37,004 nucleotides of DNA from an uncultured Collinsella sp. (GTDB lineage Bacteria > Actinomycetota > Coriobacteriia > Coriobacteriales > Coriobacteriaceae): assembly GCA_959599095.1 (NCBI GenBank), contig CAUGGC010000021.1:1-37004 (forward strand), read 5' to 3'. This document shows, in pieces, positions 29,331-37,004 of this stretch (the first letter of the stretch is position 1; each line of letters opens with the position of its first letter). A model generated the notes under the pieces. The model made no database searches. It saw nothing but the letters and a program-made list of their open reading frames with translations, and was not told the DNA's origin. A program made the translations under genes and the position numbers.

Positions 29331-31796
29331 CTAAACCAAAGGGTTACGTTTGAAATCCCAAGAGGTTTCAAACGAGTCCCAATCATTTTTTGAAATGGAC
29401 ACATTGCTATCGACCAGACTATTAATTGCCGGTTTATACTCAGCGGAAATAAGCATGGGAAGTGCTTTGATGTCTCTCGCCTGCATGTTAAGAGTAGGGT
29501 TAAGCATGCTGAGGACATCGGCGGCAATAGAGCAATTAAGGAAACCTAGGGTCCAGTTCTCGCTTGAGCCCAGGCCACAAATGCATGGGCCGGCCATGTC
29601 AAATCCGCCCGTCGGCGGCAACAGCCTGAAACTCGGCTTGCCTGATGTCAGCATTGTGTAACAAACGCCTTCACTGAACCAATATTTTGACGCCAGTAAA
29701 TTGGAGGTCGGATTACTCTGGTAAAACTCAATTGCGTCCTTTTTAATCGAAACCAACCAATGAAGATTGCCAAACCATCGACGAAAGTCGCCGCCCTTTG
29801 AGTAAGTAGCCCATGAGCCTTTTCGCCCAACCGAACGCGCGCCGACCTCCCAAAACAAGCGCAAATATAAATTGTTGTCGCCTGTTTTATTTTGGGACCC
29901 TGTATAGTCCGAGTAATCGCCAATGGAGTGGCCCAAAGAGAAAGCAGAGAGTAACCCGTCACTGGCCCAGTAGGCTATGGGGGTGCCGGGGATTTGCTTG
30001 AAGGTGTCGGCGTCGCGGCGGTAGAACCAGCCGCAATCGGGGTTTTGGATGGCCTCGACCAGTTTGAGCCTCTTGGCCTCAGAGCCGTTGATATCAACAA
30101 GGCGCACATAGGCGCCCTCGGCGTCCGAATGCTGGTTGTAGATCACGTCAGCTGTAACGTTGACGACCTCGCCGCCGATAGCATCAAACGCGCGAGGTCC
30201 CAGATGGGCCATGGAAACGATTGTCTTGTTGTCGATAACCTTGGCGCGCATCTTCTCAAAGCTGCCCAGGAACATCCAGCTCTGCATGGTAACCATTGCG
30301 GCGTAGCCCTTATCCTCGACAAGGTTAAAACCGCGCTCGATAAAGCACGTGCAGAGGTCGCTCTTCACGTCGGGGTAGTTCTTCTTGATCCACTTGCTCA
30401 TGAATGGATTAAAGCTGCTGCTGCCCATATACGGAGGATTCGCAACGGTGCAGGTAAAACGACGGGACAGCTTCTCGCAGATGGCGGCAGCGCTTTCGAG
30501 CTTAGTTTTGGCCGTAGCGGCAAAAAGGTCATCGGAACAACTCGCGGCGGCGGCCTTGAGCTCGTCGATCTCGTCCTCTGAGGGATTGAGCAGCGAACCG
30601 ATCTCGCCCAAATGACTCAGCTCCTCGGCGAGCTTCTTGTTACCCGGCAGCTCGTCCTCCCCTAACGGGATGCTCGAGAGCACGGTAACGTCGGCGCGAA
30701 CGCCACGCCTAAAGAAGCGACGGTCGTGCTCGCGGGCGCACATGGCAAGCGCCAGCTCCGCGATCTGTGCCGCGCGGGAATCGATTTCCATACCTGCAAG
30801 GTTTTTAGTAAGAATGAGCTCGGGAATCTCGCGCTCACGATAGCCGCGCTCCTCGTACATATGGAAGAGCAGCTCAAACGCATAGACCAAGATATGGCCC
30901 GAGCCGCATGCGGGGTCGCAGAGGGTTATCTCCTCGGGACTCGATATGCGGATGAAGTCCTCGTGCTCAGTATCGGGCTCGATGTAATACTCCATGCGCT
31001 CGCGTAGCGAACTCCCCGGATTGTTGAGCATCCACAGACGGCCGAGCGAGTTCTCGACCATATAGCGCACGATCCACTCGGGGGTGAAGAGCTGCGTGGC
31101 GGGCGCGATATCCGCCGCCGTTGCCTTGCGCTTGGACTTGAAGAACTCGTCTTTAACGTCGACATTGTAGTACTGATACATCCAGCCCAGAACGGTCACG
31201 CCCTCGCGCCAGTCCTCGTCAGTGAGGACGGCATTGAGTTTGCCCACCACACTGTCAGCCATCATGAGGCCCTGGGGCAACAGCAGCTCGATGGCTCCGC
31301 CCACGCGTTCAAAGACGCCCGGCAGGCAATCGGCAAGTTCCTCGCACTGAGCAACAAACAGGTAGCGCCACAACGGTTCATCCAAGCCCGCCATCTTGAG
31401 CTCGGCTATGCGATCGGTATCGGCCGTCGTTATTTCCACGTCCAGCGCGTTCTCCACGGCCTCGCTGCCATGGCTACCGTCCGCACGACTTAGCATGCGC
31501 ATGCGACTGGGGAGCCATCCGCGTGCATCCATGAAGCGAATAGCCACGATGCGGTTGAACCAGGTGTAGGCCGCACGGTCGCGCAGCGTCTCGTGACCCA
31601 CCTCTGCCTGCATGCGCAGCAGTTCGTCGCGTTGCTCAATCTCAGCCGGACTTAGGGGCAGGCCGTTGACGGTCTCGGACCCAACGGGCGCGGGTGCAGG
31701 TTCGGTGATGCCGTAGCGCACCATCTGCGCCTCCACGCCTTTGATGAGCTCCGTACGGGCCCAGGTGCAGAAGCTCTTAAGAGCAGAATCGTTCAT
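29331..31796 (-). CDS. pglX: BREX-1 adenine-specific DNA methyltransferase PglX, methyltransferase and specificity part
   Basis: The 821-aa protein has the PglX N-terminal helical domain and a gamma-type N6-adenine methyltransferase. Motif I is DPACGSGH (294-301) for S-adenosylmethionine binding and the catalytic motif is NPPY (453-456). Residues from about 610 on form the variable specificity region and are encoded by AT-rich DNA, unlike the first 600. The protein ends with DWDSFETSWDFKRNPLV, which in full-length PglX (about 1200 aa) continues into the C-terminal domain, here a separate gene. The ATG at 31796 has GAAAGG upstream. It should methylate the BREX site to mark self DNA and set the specificity of defence. 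The gene is intact as a partial protein rather than frameshifted near its end. Confidence 0.92.
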   Translation of the reverse strand: MNDSALKSFCTWARTELIKGVEAQMVRYGITEPAPAPVGSETVNGLPLSPAEIEQRDELLRMQAEVGHETLRDRAAYTWFNRIVAIRFMDARGWLPSRMRMLSRADGSHGSEAVENALDVEITTADTDRIAELKMAGLDEPLWRYLFVAQCEELADCLPGVFERVGGAIELLLPQGLMMADSVVGKLNAVLTDEDWREGVTVLGWMYQYYNVDVKDEFFKSKRKATAADIAPATQLFTPEWIVRYMVENSLGRLWMLNNPGSSLRERMEYYIEPDTEHEDFIRISSPEEITLCDPACGSGHILVYAFELLFHMYEERGYREREIPELILTKNLAGMEIDSRAAQIAELALAMCAREHDRRFFRRGVRADVTVLSSIPLGEDELPGNKKLAEELSHLGEIGSLLNPSEDEIDELKAAAASCSDDLFAATAKTKLESAAAICEKLSRRFTCTVANPPYMGSSSFNPFMSKWIKKNYPDVKSDLCTCFIERGFNLVEDKGYAAMVTMQSWMFLGSFEKMRAKVIDNKTIVSMAHLGPRAFDAIGGEVVNVTADVIYNQHSDAEGAYVRLVDINGSEAKRLKLVEAIQNPDCGWFYRRDADTFKQIPGTPIAYWASDGLLSAFSLGHSIGDYSDYTGSQNKTGDNNLYLRLFWEVGARSVGRKGSWATYSKGGDFRRWFGNLHWLVSIKKDAIEFYQSNPTSNLLASKYWFSEGVCYTMLTSGKPSFRLLPPTGGFDMAGPCICGLGSSENWTLGFLNCSIAADVLSMLNPTLNMQARDIKALPMLISAEYKPAINSLVDSNVSISKNDWDSFETSWDFKRNPLV

Positions 31797-31823
31797 GGTT
31801 GATGAGCCTTTCTAAACGCCATA

Positions 31824-31855
31824 AGCCACCGGTGCGCGCTTTGGCACCGGTGGCT
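31824..31855 (-). promoter_or_regulatory. Perfect 12-bp hairpin between brxC and pglX
   Basis: AGCCACCGGTGC (31824-31835) pairs with GCACCGGTGGCT (31844-31855) around an 8-nt loop in the 66-bp gap. No T tract follows on the minus strand. It could be an RNA-processing or stabilising stem that sets brxC to pglX ratios, or a protein binding site. Confidence 0.6.
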
Positions 31856-31862
31856 CCGCGGG

Positions 31863-34800
31863 TTAGTTGATACGGATTTCGTCGTTTGCAGCGAGCGCCT
31901 GCATAAGGCGGGAGCGCAGGTCGTCCACGTAGCGCTCCACGTCCTCTGCGGACAAGAGACGACTCGGCTTGGCCAGATCGGCGCGGCGCACGGTCTTGAT
32001 CTTGCGCTGGGGCTTGGGCACAGGCACAGGCGCCGACGACGCAGCGCCCTTGTTGGAGATCTTTTTGACCACTTCACCCGTACTCGTGACTTCGGTGGTA
32101 CGGCGCTCGTTGTCCATGCGCTCACGCGCAGCGTCCGTGGCGTCGTATATCTTGTTGGTTGCCGCAACGATCCAGTTTTCCCAGTTTGCCGCTAGGGAAT
32201 TAAGCTCGTTGAGGCTCTGAACGCCATGGGCGCGGCTCTTGAACGACTCATACCTGGTGTTGGCGTCTGCTATGGCATCCTTGGCCTGATTGACAAAGCC
32301 CTTTTGACCCTCGGCCTGCGCCCGCAGGTCTTGCAGATCGCTCTCGATGCGACACAAAAACTCATTGCGGCGGATGCCCAACAGCTTTTTCATGTCATCC
32401 TCGACGGGATCCATAAGCGGCCGCAGGTCTTTAATACGGCCGTAGGGCTTGGGATCTTTGAGGATCTCACGAACCGTTGCCACGTTCTCCACCGCACCGG
32501 GAATGTCATCGGAGGCATACTCGATACCCTCGGTGCGGTTCAAGAAATCCCTAGCGTGGTCAAACGCTGTTCGTTGATTGGACTCGAAGAACTCAACCAC
32601 CTTGTCAAAGTCTTCCTTGGCATCGAGCAAACGCTCCTCATGCTTGGTGAACGTGGTCAAGAACGCCTCGGCCTCGTTCTGGTCCTTAAGGACGTTGGCC
32701 ACCTCCGAGCGCATCTTCTCGCACTCGTCCTCACCGGGATACGGGTAGGCCGGCTTGATGCCCGTGTAGTAGTCGCGTGCCATGGCGAGGCACGCCTCGC
32801 GCAAGCCCTCAAGGCGCTCTTTGAGCTCGGCCACGAGCTTATCCTCGTTGGAGGGCACGGTCTTGAGATCAAACAGGTCACACATGAGTTCGCCCGTGGC
32901 GCGTAGCAACCGGTCGCTCATGCGCATGCGCAAGCGCACCTGGGCCTTATCGGCATCCTTGCGCAGGAGCGCCACCATGCGGCTGTCGTTAGCTTGAACC
33001 GTCTGACCGCCAAACAGCACCTGCGCGCGCTGCTCCACCACAAGCTGCGCCACCACATTTGCGATGTCGACCTCGCGCCAGCCAAAGGGCCTTTGCTGGT
33101 ACTGGCGCTGGATATCGCCCATAGCGGTATCCAGGTGGCGCTGGTGCTGCACTTTGAGGTAGTCCTCGACCTCTTTGAGCGCACGCGTGTTACCTGCATC
33201 CATGCCAGCGAGCCCAGCTTGAACGTTGCCCGCCAGAGTGGAGCGAATATCGGAATCGCTCGTGACCGGCGCGCCGATATAGTCGGCCTTTTCAAAGACC
33301 ACATCGCACAGCTGCGCCAGCACCTGCTCAAAGACCTGAGCGGGTTTGGCAGCACGGATCTCAATCATGCGCCCGTTGACGGCGCATCGTGCATGGAGCA
33401 CCGCCTCAGCCAAAAGGGCGTCAGCCTCTTTCTCGTTAAAGTCCTTCTCGCGCATTTTGGCCTCGACAATCTGGCGGGTACTCGGTGGTAGCTCCTGCAG
33501 ATTGCGCGTCTGGGCGTACATGAGAATCTTAGCGGCGTTGACGAGTGGGGCCCAATAATCCACCTCGTCGCTCAAGGCCACGATGGCCTTATCCACGGAT
33601 TTCAATGCCAGCTCGGCATCGTCCGAACGGCCCAGATCGCTGGCCATGGTCACCACGGAAAGTTCCATGCCGCCCATGCTGGTACCGTGGATTGAGCCGT
33701 CCACATAGCGGTCAAACGGAAAGTCGTTGGCCCCGCGGTTGAGTTTGCGCGCAGTGTAGATGCTTTCGAACAGGCGCTTCTTGATGTACTCAATCACCTT
33801 CGCGTTGTCGATCGGGGTGCGTGCGATCTCCTGCGCTATCTCCTGCTCCTCGTCGGTGAGGAAGCTATAGGTATCGCCCTGGCGTGCCACGTAGCTCTCG
33901 CGCTCCAAGCGGGCGAGAGATTCCTTGACGCGGTCCTTAAGGGCGCGCTTGTCCACGTCCAGGCTATCGATCATAAGGATGGAGATGTTCTCGACCGTGG
34001 CCTTGACGTAGCCGATGAAGCGGATCAAGTACAGGAGCTTAAGCACCCGGACATCGTAGCTCTCAAGACCCTCTGCGTTTTCAGCCGCACGCTCCGCACA
34101 GACGACGACCTGAATGATGCCGTGCTCCAAATCCTTGGAGATTGTGTCGAAGAAGCGCCAGAACGGCACGAGTGCACCAGTCTGGTCATGCTGGATGGCC
34201 TGAGCGCTCTCCTGAAACGCGCTCAGCATGGAGCGCTCGCCCGTGGACATGTGCTTGGCCTTGACACCGTGTTTGCGCACCTCGGTCATCACGTCGGGCA
34301 GGAGCTTAAACTGGTAGCCCACAAACGGGTAGCTGGCCACAAAATCCTTGGAGTTGGCGAAGCCGGCAAGGTCGGAGCGCGAGCCACCCTCAAAGGTAAA
34401 GTTGTTTTTGAGGACGGCGGCGTCTTGCTCGTAGACCTGTGCAAGCATATCGGCCGCCGGCGCGGTCTTCTCGAGCACACGGCGCTGGATAACCTCGTCC
34501 ACGCTGGAGCTGGAGAGCGAAAGGCGGGTATTGAAGCGGCCTTGGATCTTTGAAAAGTCGTTGCCCACGGGCAGGCTCAGGTTGTCGATGGCCTCCTGGC
34601 TCGTGACCATCACCCACACGCGGCCACCGCAGGCGGCACCCAGCTCCTCGACGATGGTCTGAAGACTCAACATAAGGCTTGGATCCCGGTCGTTTGTAAT
34701 AAACTGACCCACCTCGTCGACCATAAAGAGCAAACGGTAGTTGCCGCCGTGGGCCGCTGCCTGAGCGTCAACGTAGTCCTTGACCTTTTTGGCAAAGACA

Positions 34801-35525
34801 TCGGGGGCCAAAACCTCGTCCTCAGAACCCTCGAGCCAGTTCCATGCGGCCTTTTCGCTCATGCCGAGCACGCTCTGCAGCACCTCGACGACGTCGTCCT
34901 CAAAGTAGCTGTAGGTGTCGCGGGTCTGGAGCCAGGACTCGCCGTTGACGCGCTCAAAGGCCTCGCGGAACTCCTGGGTCTTGCCCAGGGAATCGATGTG
35001 TTCCTCGAGCTTTGCAAGCTTTAGGTCCTCGCCGTAGAAGCCGCGCGCCTCGTAGAACATGCGCTCAAAGCCGCGAAGCAGCGCCGTGGGAGCCGTATCG
35101 CCCTGCTTCCACTGGCCCGCCTTGCTATCGATGTTAAAGAGGATGGCCTGCGTGGACACCGAGCAGGCGCGCTCCATGGCAGCCTCGACCATGGGGTCGA
35201 CGATCTTGCCGTCAAAGTAGCGGATGGCGCTCTTGCCGCCGATCTGGCGATTCTCGAGCAGGTAGCTCAGCATCTTGAGGAAGTGCGATTTACCGGAACC
35301 GAAGAAACCACTGATCCACACGCCGATCTTGTCGGTGGGCACATCGATGGCATCGCCGTAGGCCTTGAAGAACGTGGCAAAGTGCCTCTGCAACTCGCGC
35401 GTCACCACGTACTCGTCAAGCTCCTGGCGGATGGACCCATCTTTTGAATCCTGGACCTTGACCACGCCGTTGATGGAGCGGTTGATGTCTTTAGCAAAGA
35501 GGTCGCGAATGATCGTGTTGTCCAT
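31863..35525 (-). CDS. brxC: BREX P-loop ATPase BrxC
   Basis: The 1220-aa protein matches BrxC. It has an N-terminal MDNTIIRDLFAKDINRSINGVVKV region, the Walker A GFFGSGKS at 73-80, and a KMLSYLL helix after it. RLLFMVDEVGQFI near 270 is the Walker B segment. Long helical regions fill the second half, and a low-complexity KKISNKGAASSAPVPVPKPQRK linker lies near the C terminus. BrxC is an essential large ATPase of BREX that associates with BrxB, PglZ and PglX. The ATG at 35525 has AAAGGAGC upstream. It starts 78 bp after brxB. No frameshift or truncation is seen. Confidence 0.94.
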   Translation of the reverse strand: MDNTIIRDLFAKDINRSINGVVKVQDSKDGSIRQELDEYVVTRELQRHFATFFKAYGDAIDVPTDKIGVWISGFFGSGKSHFLKMLSYLLENRQIGGKSAIRYFDGKIVDPMVEAAMERACSVSTQAILFNIDSKAGQWKQGDTAPTALLRGFERMFYEARGFYGEDLKLAKLEEHIDSLGKTQEFREAFERVNGESWLQTRDTYSYFEDDVVEVLQSVLGMSEKAAWNWLEGSEDEVLAPDVFAKKVKDYVDAQAAAHGGNYRLLFMVDEVGQFITNDRDPSLMLSLQTIVEELGAACGGRVWVMVTSQEAIDNLSLPVGNDFSKIQGRFNTRLSLSSSSVDEVIQRRVLEKTAPAADMLAQVYEQDAAVLKNNFTFEGGSRSDLAGFANSKDFVASYPFVGYQFKLLPDVMTEVRKHGVKAKHMSTGERSMLSAFQESAQAIQHDQTGALVPFWRFFDTISKDLEHGIIQVVVCAERAAENAEGLESYDVRVLKLLYLIRFIGYVKATVENISILMIDSLDVDKRALKDRVKESLARLERESYVARQGDTYSFLTDEEQEIAQEIARTPIDNAKVIEYIKKRLFESIYTARKLNRGANDFPFDRYVDGSIHGTSMGGMELSVVTMASDLGRSDDAELALKSVDKAIVALSDEVDYWAPLVNAAKILMYAQTRNLQELPPSTRQIVEAKMREKDFNEKEADALLAEAVLHARCAVNGRMIEIRAAKPAQVFEQVLAQLCDVVFEKADYIGAPVTSDSDIRSTLAGNVQAGLAGMDAGNTRALKEVEDYLKVQHQRHLDTAMGDIQRQYQQRPFGWREVDIANVVAQLVVEQRAQVLFGGQTVQANDSRMVALLRKDADKAQVRLRMRMSDRLLRATGELMCDLFDLKTVPSNEDKLVAELKERLEGLREACLAMARDYYTGIKPAYPYPGEDECEKMRSEVANVLKDQNEAEAFLTTFTKHEERLLDAKEDFDKVVEFFESNQRTAFDHARDFLNRTEGIEYASDDIPGAVENVATVREILKDPKPYGRIKDLRPLMDPVEDDMKKLLGIRRNEFLCRIESDLQDLRAQAEGQKGFVNQAKDAIADANTRYESFKSRAHGVQSLNELNSLAANWENWIVAATNKIYDATDAARERMDNERRTTEVTSTGEVVKKISNKGAASSAPVPVPKPQRKIKTVRRADLAKPSRLLSAEDVERYVDDLRSRLMQALAANDEIRIN

Positions 35526-35603
35526 GGGTGCTCCTTTGGGTTTGGGAACGTTATGGCAAAGGGTTGTTACCGGCGGCAGGGACTTGCCTGCGGGGAGCCG
35601 TGC

Positions 35604-36296
35604 TTACGAGATATCGATGGCGCGGTAGTAGTTGTCGGCCGGCAGACGGTTAAAGAGCTGGAAAGAAGAGCCGTTGAAACTGCCCGGATAGGCGGCGACC
35701 ACAGGCACCTCATCAAAATCCGCAAGCATGCAGTGGAGAAGCGTGTGTATGCGAAAGAACGGGAAAACCTCGCCCGCGCCGGTGAGGAGAACGACGTCTC
35801 CAGGCGCGTGCGGCTCGGTCTGCCCAAGGATGTACGCGGCGACTTTCTCGGGCGAGGCGAACTTGGCCACGTCCTCGAGCACGCGTTGGGTACCGCGGCG
35901 CTCCTCTTGGTGCGGGATAGCCTTGAGGACACGGCGCTTTTCGAGAATTGCCAGCACGGCGTCGTAAAGGTTCACGACCTTGAGCGCGCACGGAAGCTTG
36001 TCGGCCTCGGCATCGCGTGAAAGGGTGTCAAATAATGCACGCGCCTCAAACTCCAGCGCGGGGTCATAGCAAAAAGTGTGGAAGCCGATCTCATTGCCTA
36101 TGCCCTTGTTGGCCAAAAAGTCCTCGCTGCACAGGCACTCGCGCAGAAGCTGCGCACGGCGCTCAAATTCCTGACAGGCGCGCTCGGAGCGGGCATGCGC
36201 CGCCACGACGCTCTTGCGGGAATGGATGCCGATATTGGTGGTGAGATCGGTCGCCGGGGTGATAACAGGGTCGACGGCGCTTTTGACGGGAGCCAC
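35604..36296 (-). CDS. brxB: BREX protein BrxB (DUF1788)
   Basis: The 230-aa protein matches the DUF1788 family, with FLANKGIGNEIGFHTFCYDP near residue 60, a GDVVLLTGAGEVFPFFRIHTLLHCM stretch near 165 and FPVVAAYPGS-like DEVPVVAAYPGSFNG near 195. It ends with LFNRLPADNYYRAIDIS. BrxB is a small essential BREX component of unknown biochemistry that binds PglZ. The start is taken as the GTG at 36296, one base after the brxA stop, implying coupling. The first 35 residues are not conserved-looking, so a later start is possible. Confidence 0.9.
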   Translation of the reverse strand: MAPVKSAVDPVITPATDLTTNIGIHSRKSVVAAHARSERACQEFERRAQLLRECLCSEDFLANKGIGNEIGFHTFCYDPALEFEARALFDTLSRDAEADKLPCALKVVNLYDAVLAILEKRRVLKAIPHQEERRGTQRVLEDVAKFASPEKVAAYILGQTEPHAPGDVVLLTGAGEVFPFFRIHTLLHCMLADFDEVPVVAAYPGSFNGSSFQLFNRLPADNYYRAIDIS

Positions 36297-36297
36297 G

Positions 36298-36948
36298 CTA
36301 CATCACCGCCCTGCCGGTAAGGGCCGCGATAAGCGACTGCTCGCCCAGCTGAACCAAGGCTCGCTCGACATCGGAATCGAGGAAGAGTGGTGACAGGCGC
36401 TCGGACTCCGGGCCCTGGCCCTCGCCGATAAGGCCGGCATGGCGGAGCGTCTGGCGGAGCGAGCCCTTAATGCGCTTGACCGTGGCCTCAGTCCAGCGGG
36501 CCGCATCCGGATACTCCGTGGTAAAGCGTGTCATAAAGGCGTTGAGGTCAACCGCCGTAAAGGCATAATCGAAGTTTTGTAGGCGCTCCCCTACCTCGAC
36601 GAGCACGAGCTCGCGCACGATATCGTAGCGGCAGATCATGCTGTAGAAGATGGCCTGGTCCGCCTGCGTGGGAGTGCCGGATGCCATGAGCCTGGTTAGG
36701 GATGACGCAGCCTCGACGGCGGTTTTGGGGTCGATGCCGCGCGCGGCGCATACGGCGTCCGTGGGCACCATGGTGTCAAGGCGGCGAAGGCACACGGTTG
36801 CGCGGTTGGCGACCATGCGCTCCGTGGGATATTGAAAGAGGTTCTCGCTCTTTACGCGTACAATGACCTGCTCGTCGCTTGCGCCCTGCATACGAAGGGC
36901 AGCGACGATGCGCATCTCATGCGGGAGGAATTGCTCGCGGGTGAGCAC
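36298..36948 (-). CDS. brxA: BREX protein BrxA (DUF1819)
   Basis: The 216-aa protein matches BrxA, a NusB-like DNA-binding protein. LPHEMRIVAALRMQGASDEQVIVRVKSENLFQYPTERMVANRATVCLRRLD covers residues 8-57, and later segments FAFTAVDLNAFMTRF-like (YAFTAVDLNAFMTRF) and WTEATVKRIKGSLRQTL also fit. The start is the GTG at 36948, since an in-frame stop lies three codons upstream. TGTAAT lies directly before it, so the mRNA could be nearly leaderless. Canonical BrxA proteins begin slightly earlier, so the N terminus may be a few residues short. It is the first BREX gene of the block; upstream DNA to the window edge shows nothing else. Confidence 0.9.
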   Translation of the reverse strand: MLTREQFLPHEMRIVAALRMQGASDEQVIVRVKSENLFQYPTERMVANRATVCLRRLDTMVPTDAVCAARGIDPKTAVEAASSLTRLMASGTPTQADQAIFYSMICRYDIVRELVLVEVGERLQNFDYAFTAVDLNAFMTRFTTEYPDAARWTEATVKRIKGSLRQTLRHAGLIGEGQGPESERLSPLFLDSDVERALVQLGEQSLIAALTGRAVM

Positions 36949-37004
36949 CCCCCATTACAGTCTGAAGTGGGCCACCGATAAATTTCGATGGCGAGCATTC
37001 GGCG

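Larger units (their letters stand above)
28480..29965. other. AT-rich cassette inside pglX: specificity region, HEPN-like gene and spacer
   Basis: Composition changes sharply inside pglX. By direct count G+C is 39/60 at 30001-30060 but 24/60 at 29341-29400 and 22/60 at 28741-28800. It rises again in the pglX 3' part after about 28480. The cassette covers PglX residues from about 610 to the stop, the HEPN-like gene and the spacer. This pattern suggests replacement by recombination with foreign DNA. No recombinase gene is in view. The boundaries are approximate. Confidence 0.7.

Noticed and set aside
28480..29965. Invertible phase-variation cassette with recombinase
   Set aside because: No recombinase gene and no inverted repeats bounding the cassette were found in the window, so only exchange, not active inversion, is suggested.
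27492..31796. Frameshifted pglX pseudogene
   Set aside because: The two parts are separated by 870 bp with another gene, each has a proper start, and the C-terminal part has a strong ribosome binding site, so a simple frameshift does not explain it.

Overview
The window looks like chromosome of a high-GC Coriobacteriia bacterium, most like Collinsella. This is inferred from GC-rich coding sequence, ATP-type PEP carboxykinase, a WecA/TagO-type transferase, and dense palindromic repeats in the gaps between genes. I saw no rRNA, CRISPR array, transposase or recombinase gene.

Positions 1-20,750 are mostly housekeeping genes. They include proA and proB on the minus strand, separated by an oppositely oriented S33 (prolyl aminopeptidase-like) hydrolase. 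After them come nicotinate phosphoribosyltransferase (pncB), a small charged membrane-anchored protein, tRNA-Ala(CGC) with a good promoter and terminator, and a COG1313-type radical SAM protein. A structured ncRNA of about 180 nt, probably 6S RNA, follows. Then come a WecA-like glycosyl-1-phosphate transferase, trpS, a short MGMT-family protein, a DegV protein, a MarR regulator, a B3/B4-domain protein with a possible attenuator leader, pckA with a CG-centred operator-like palindrome, a polysaccharide flippase, a PPP-type phosphatase and a K+/H+ antiporter with two RCK_C domains. Almost every gap holds a hairpin repeat whose loop carries GGGAC/GTCCC-type sequence. Two copies of a 125-127 bp MITE-like element flank the phosphatase-antiporter pair.

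Positions 20,754-36,948 are one minus-strand defence block, a type 1 BREX system in the order brxA-brxB-brxC-pglX-pglZ-brxL. Two genes I do not recognise follow in the same direction (454 and 63 aa).

The most unusual feature is pglX. The methyltransferase and specificity part (821 aa) ends at 29331. The conserved PglX C-terminal part is a separate gene (27492-28460) with its own strong ribosome binding site. Between them lies a 199-aa gene with a HEPN-type RNase motif (R135-N-x3-H140). The specificity part of PglX, this HEPN-like gene and the following spacer are clearly AT-richer than their surroundings. This suggests a specificity-plus-HEPN cassette was exchanged into the BREX operon and split pglX. 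Such a cassette would couple a changed methylation specificity to a possible RNA-cleaving (abortive infection) effector. That function is inference; the split, the motif and the composition change are visible in the sequence.
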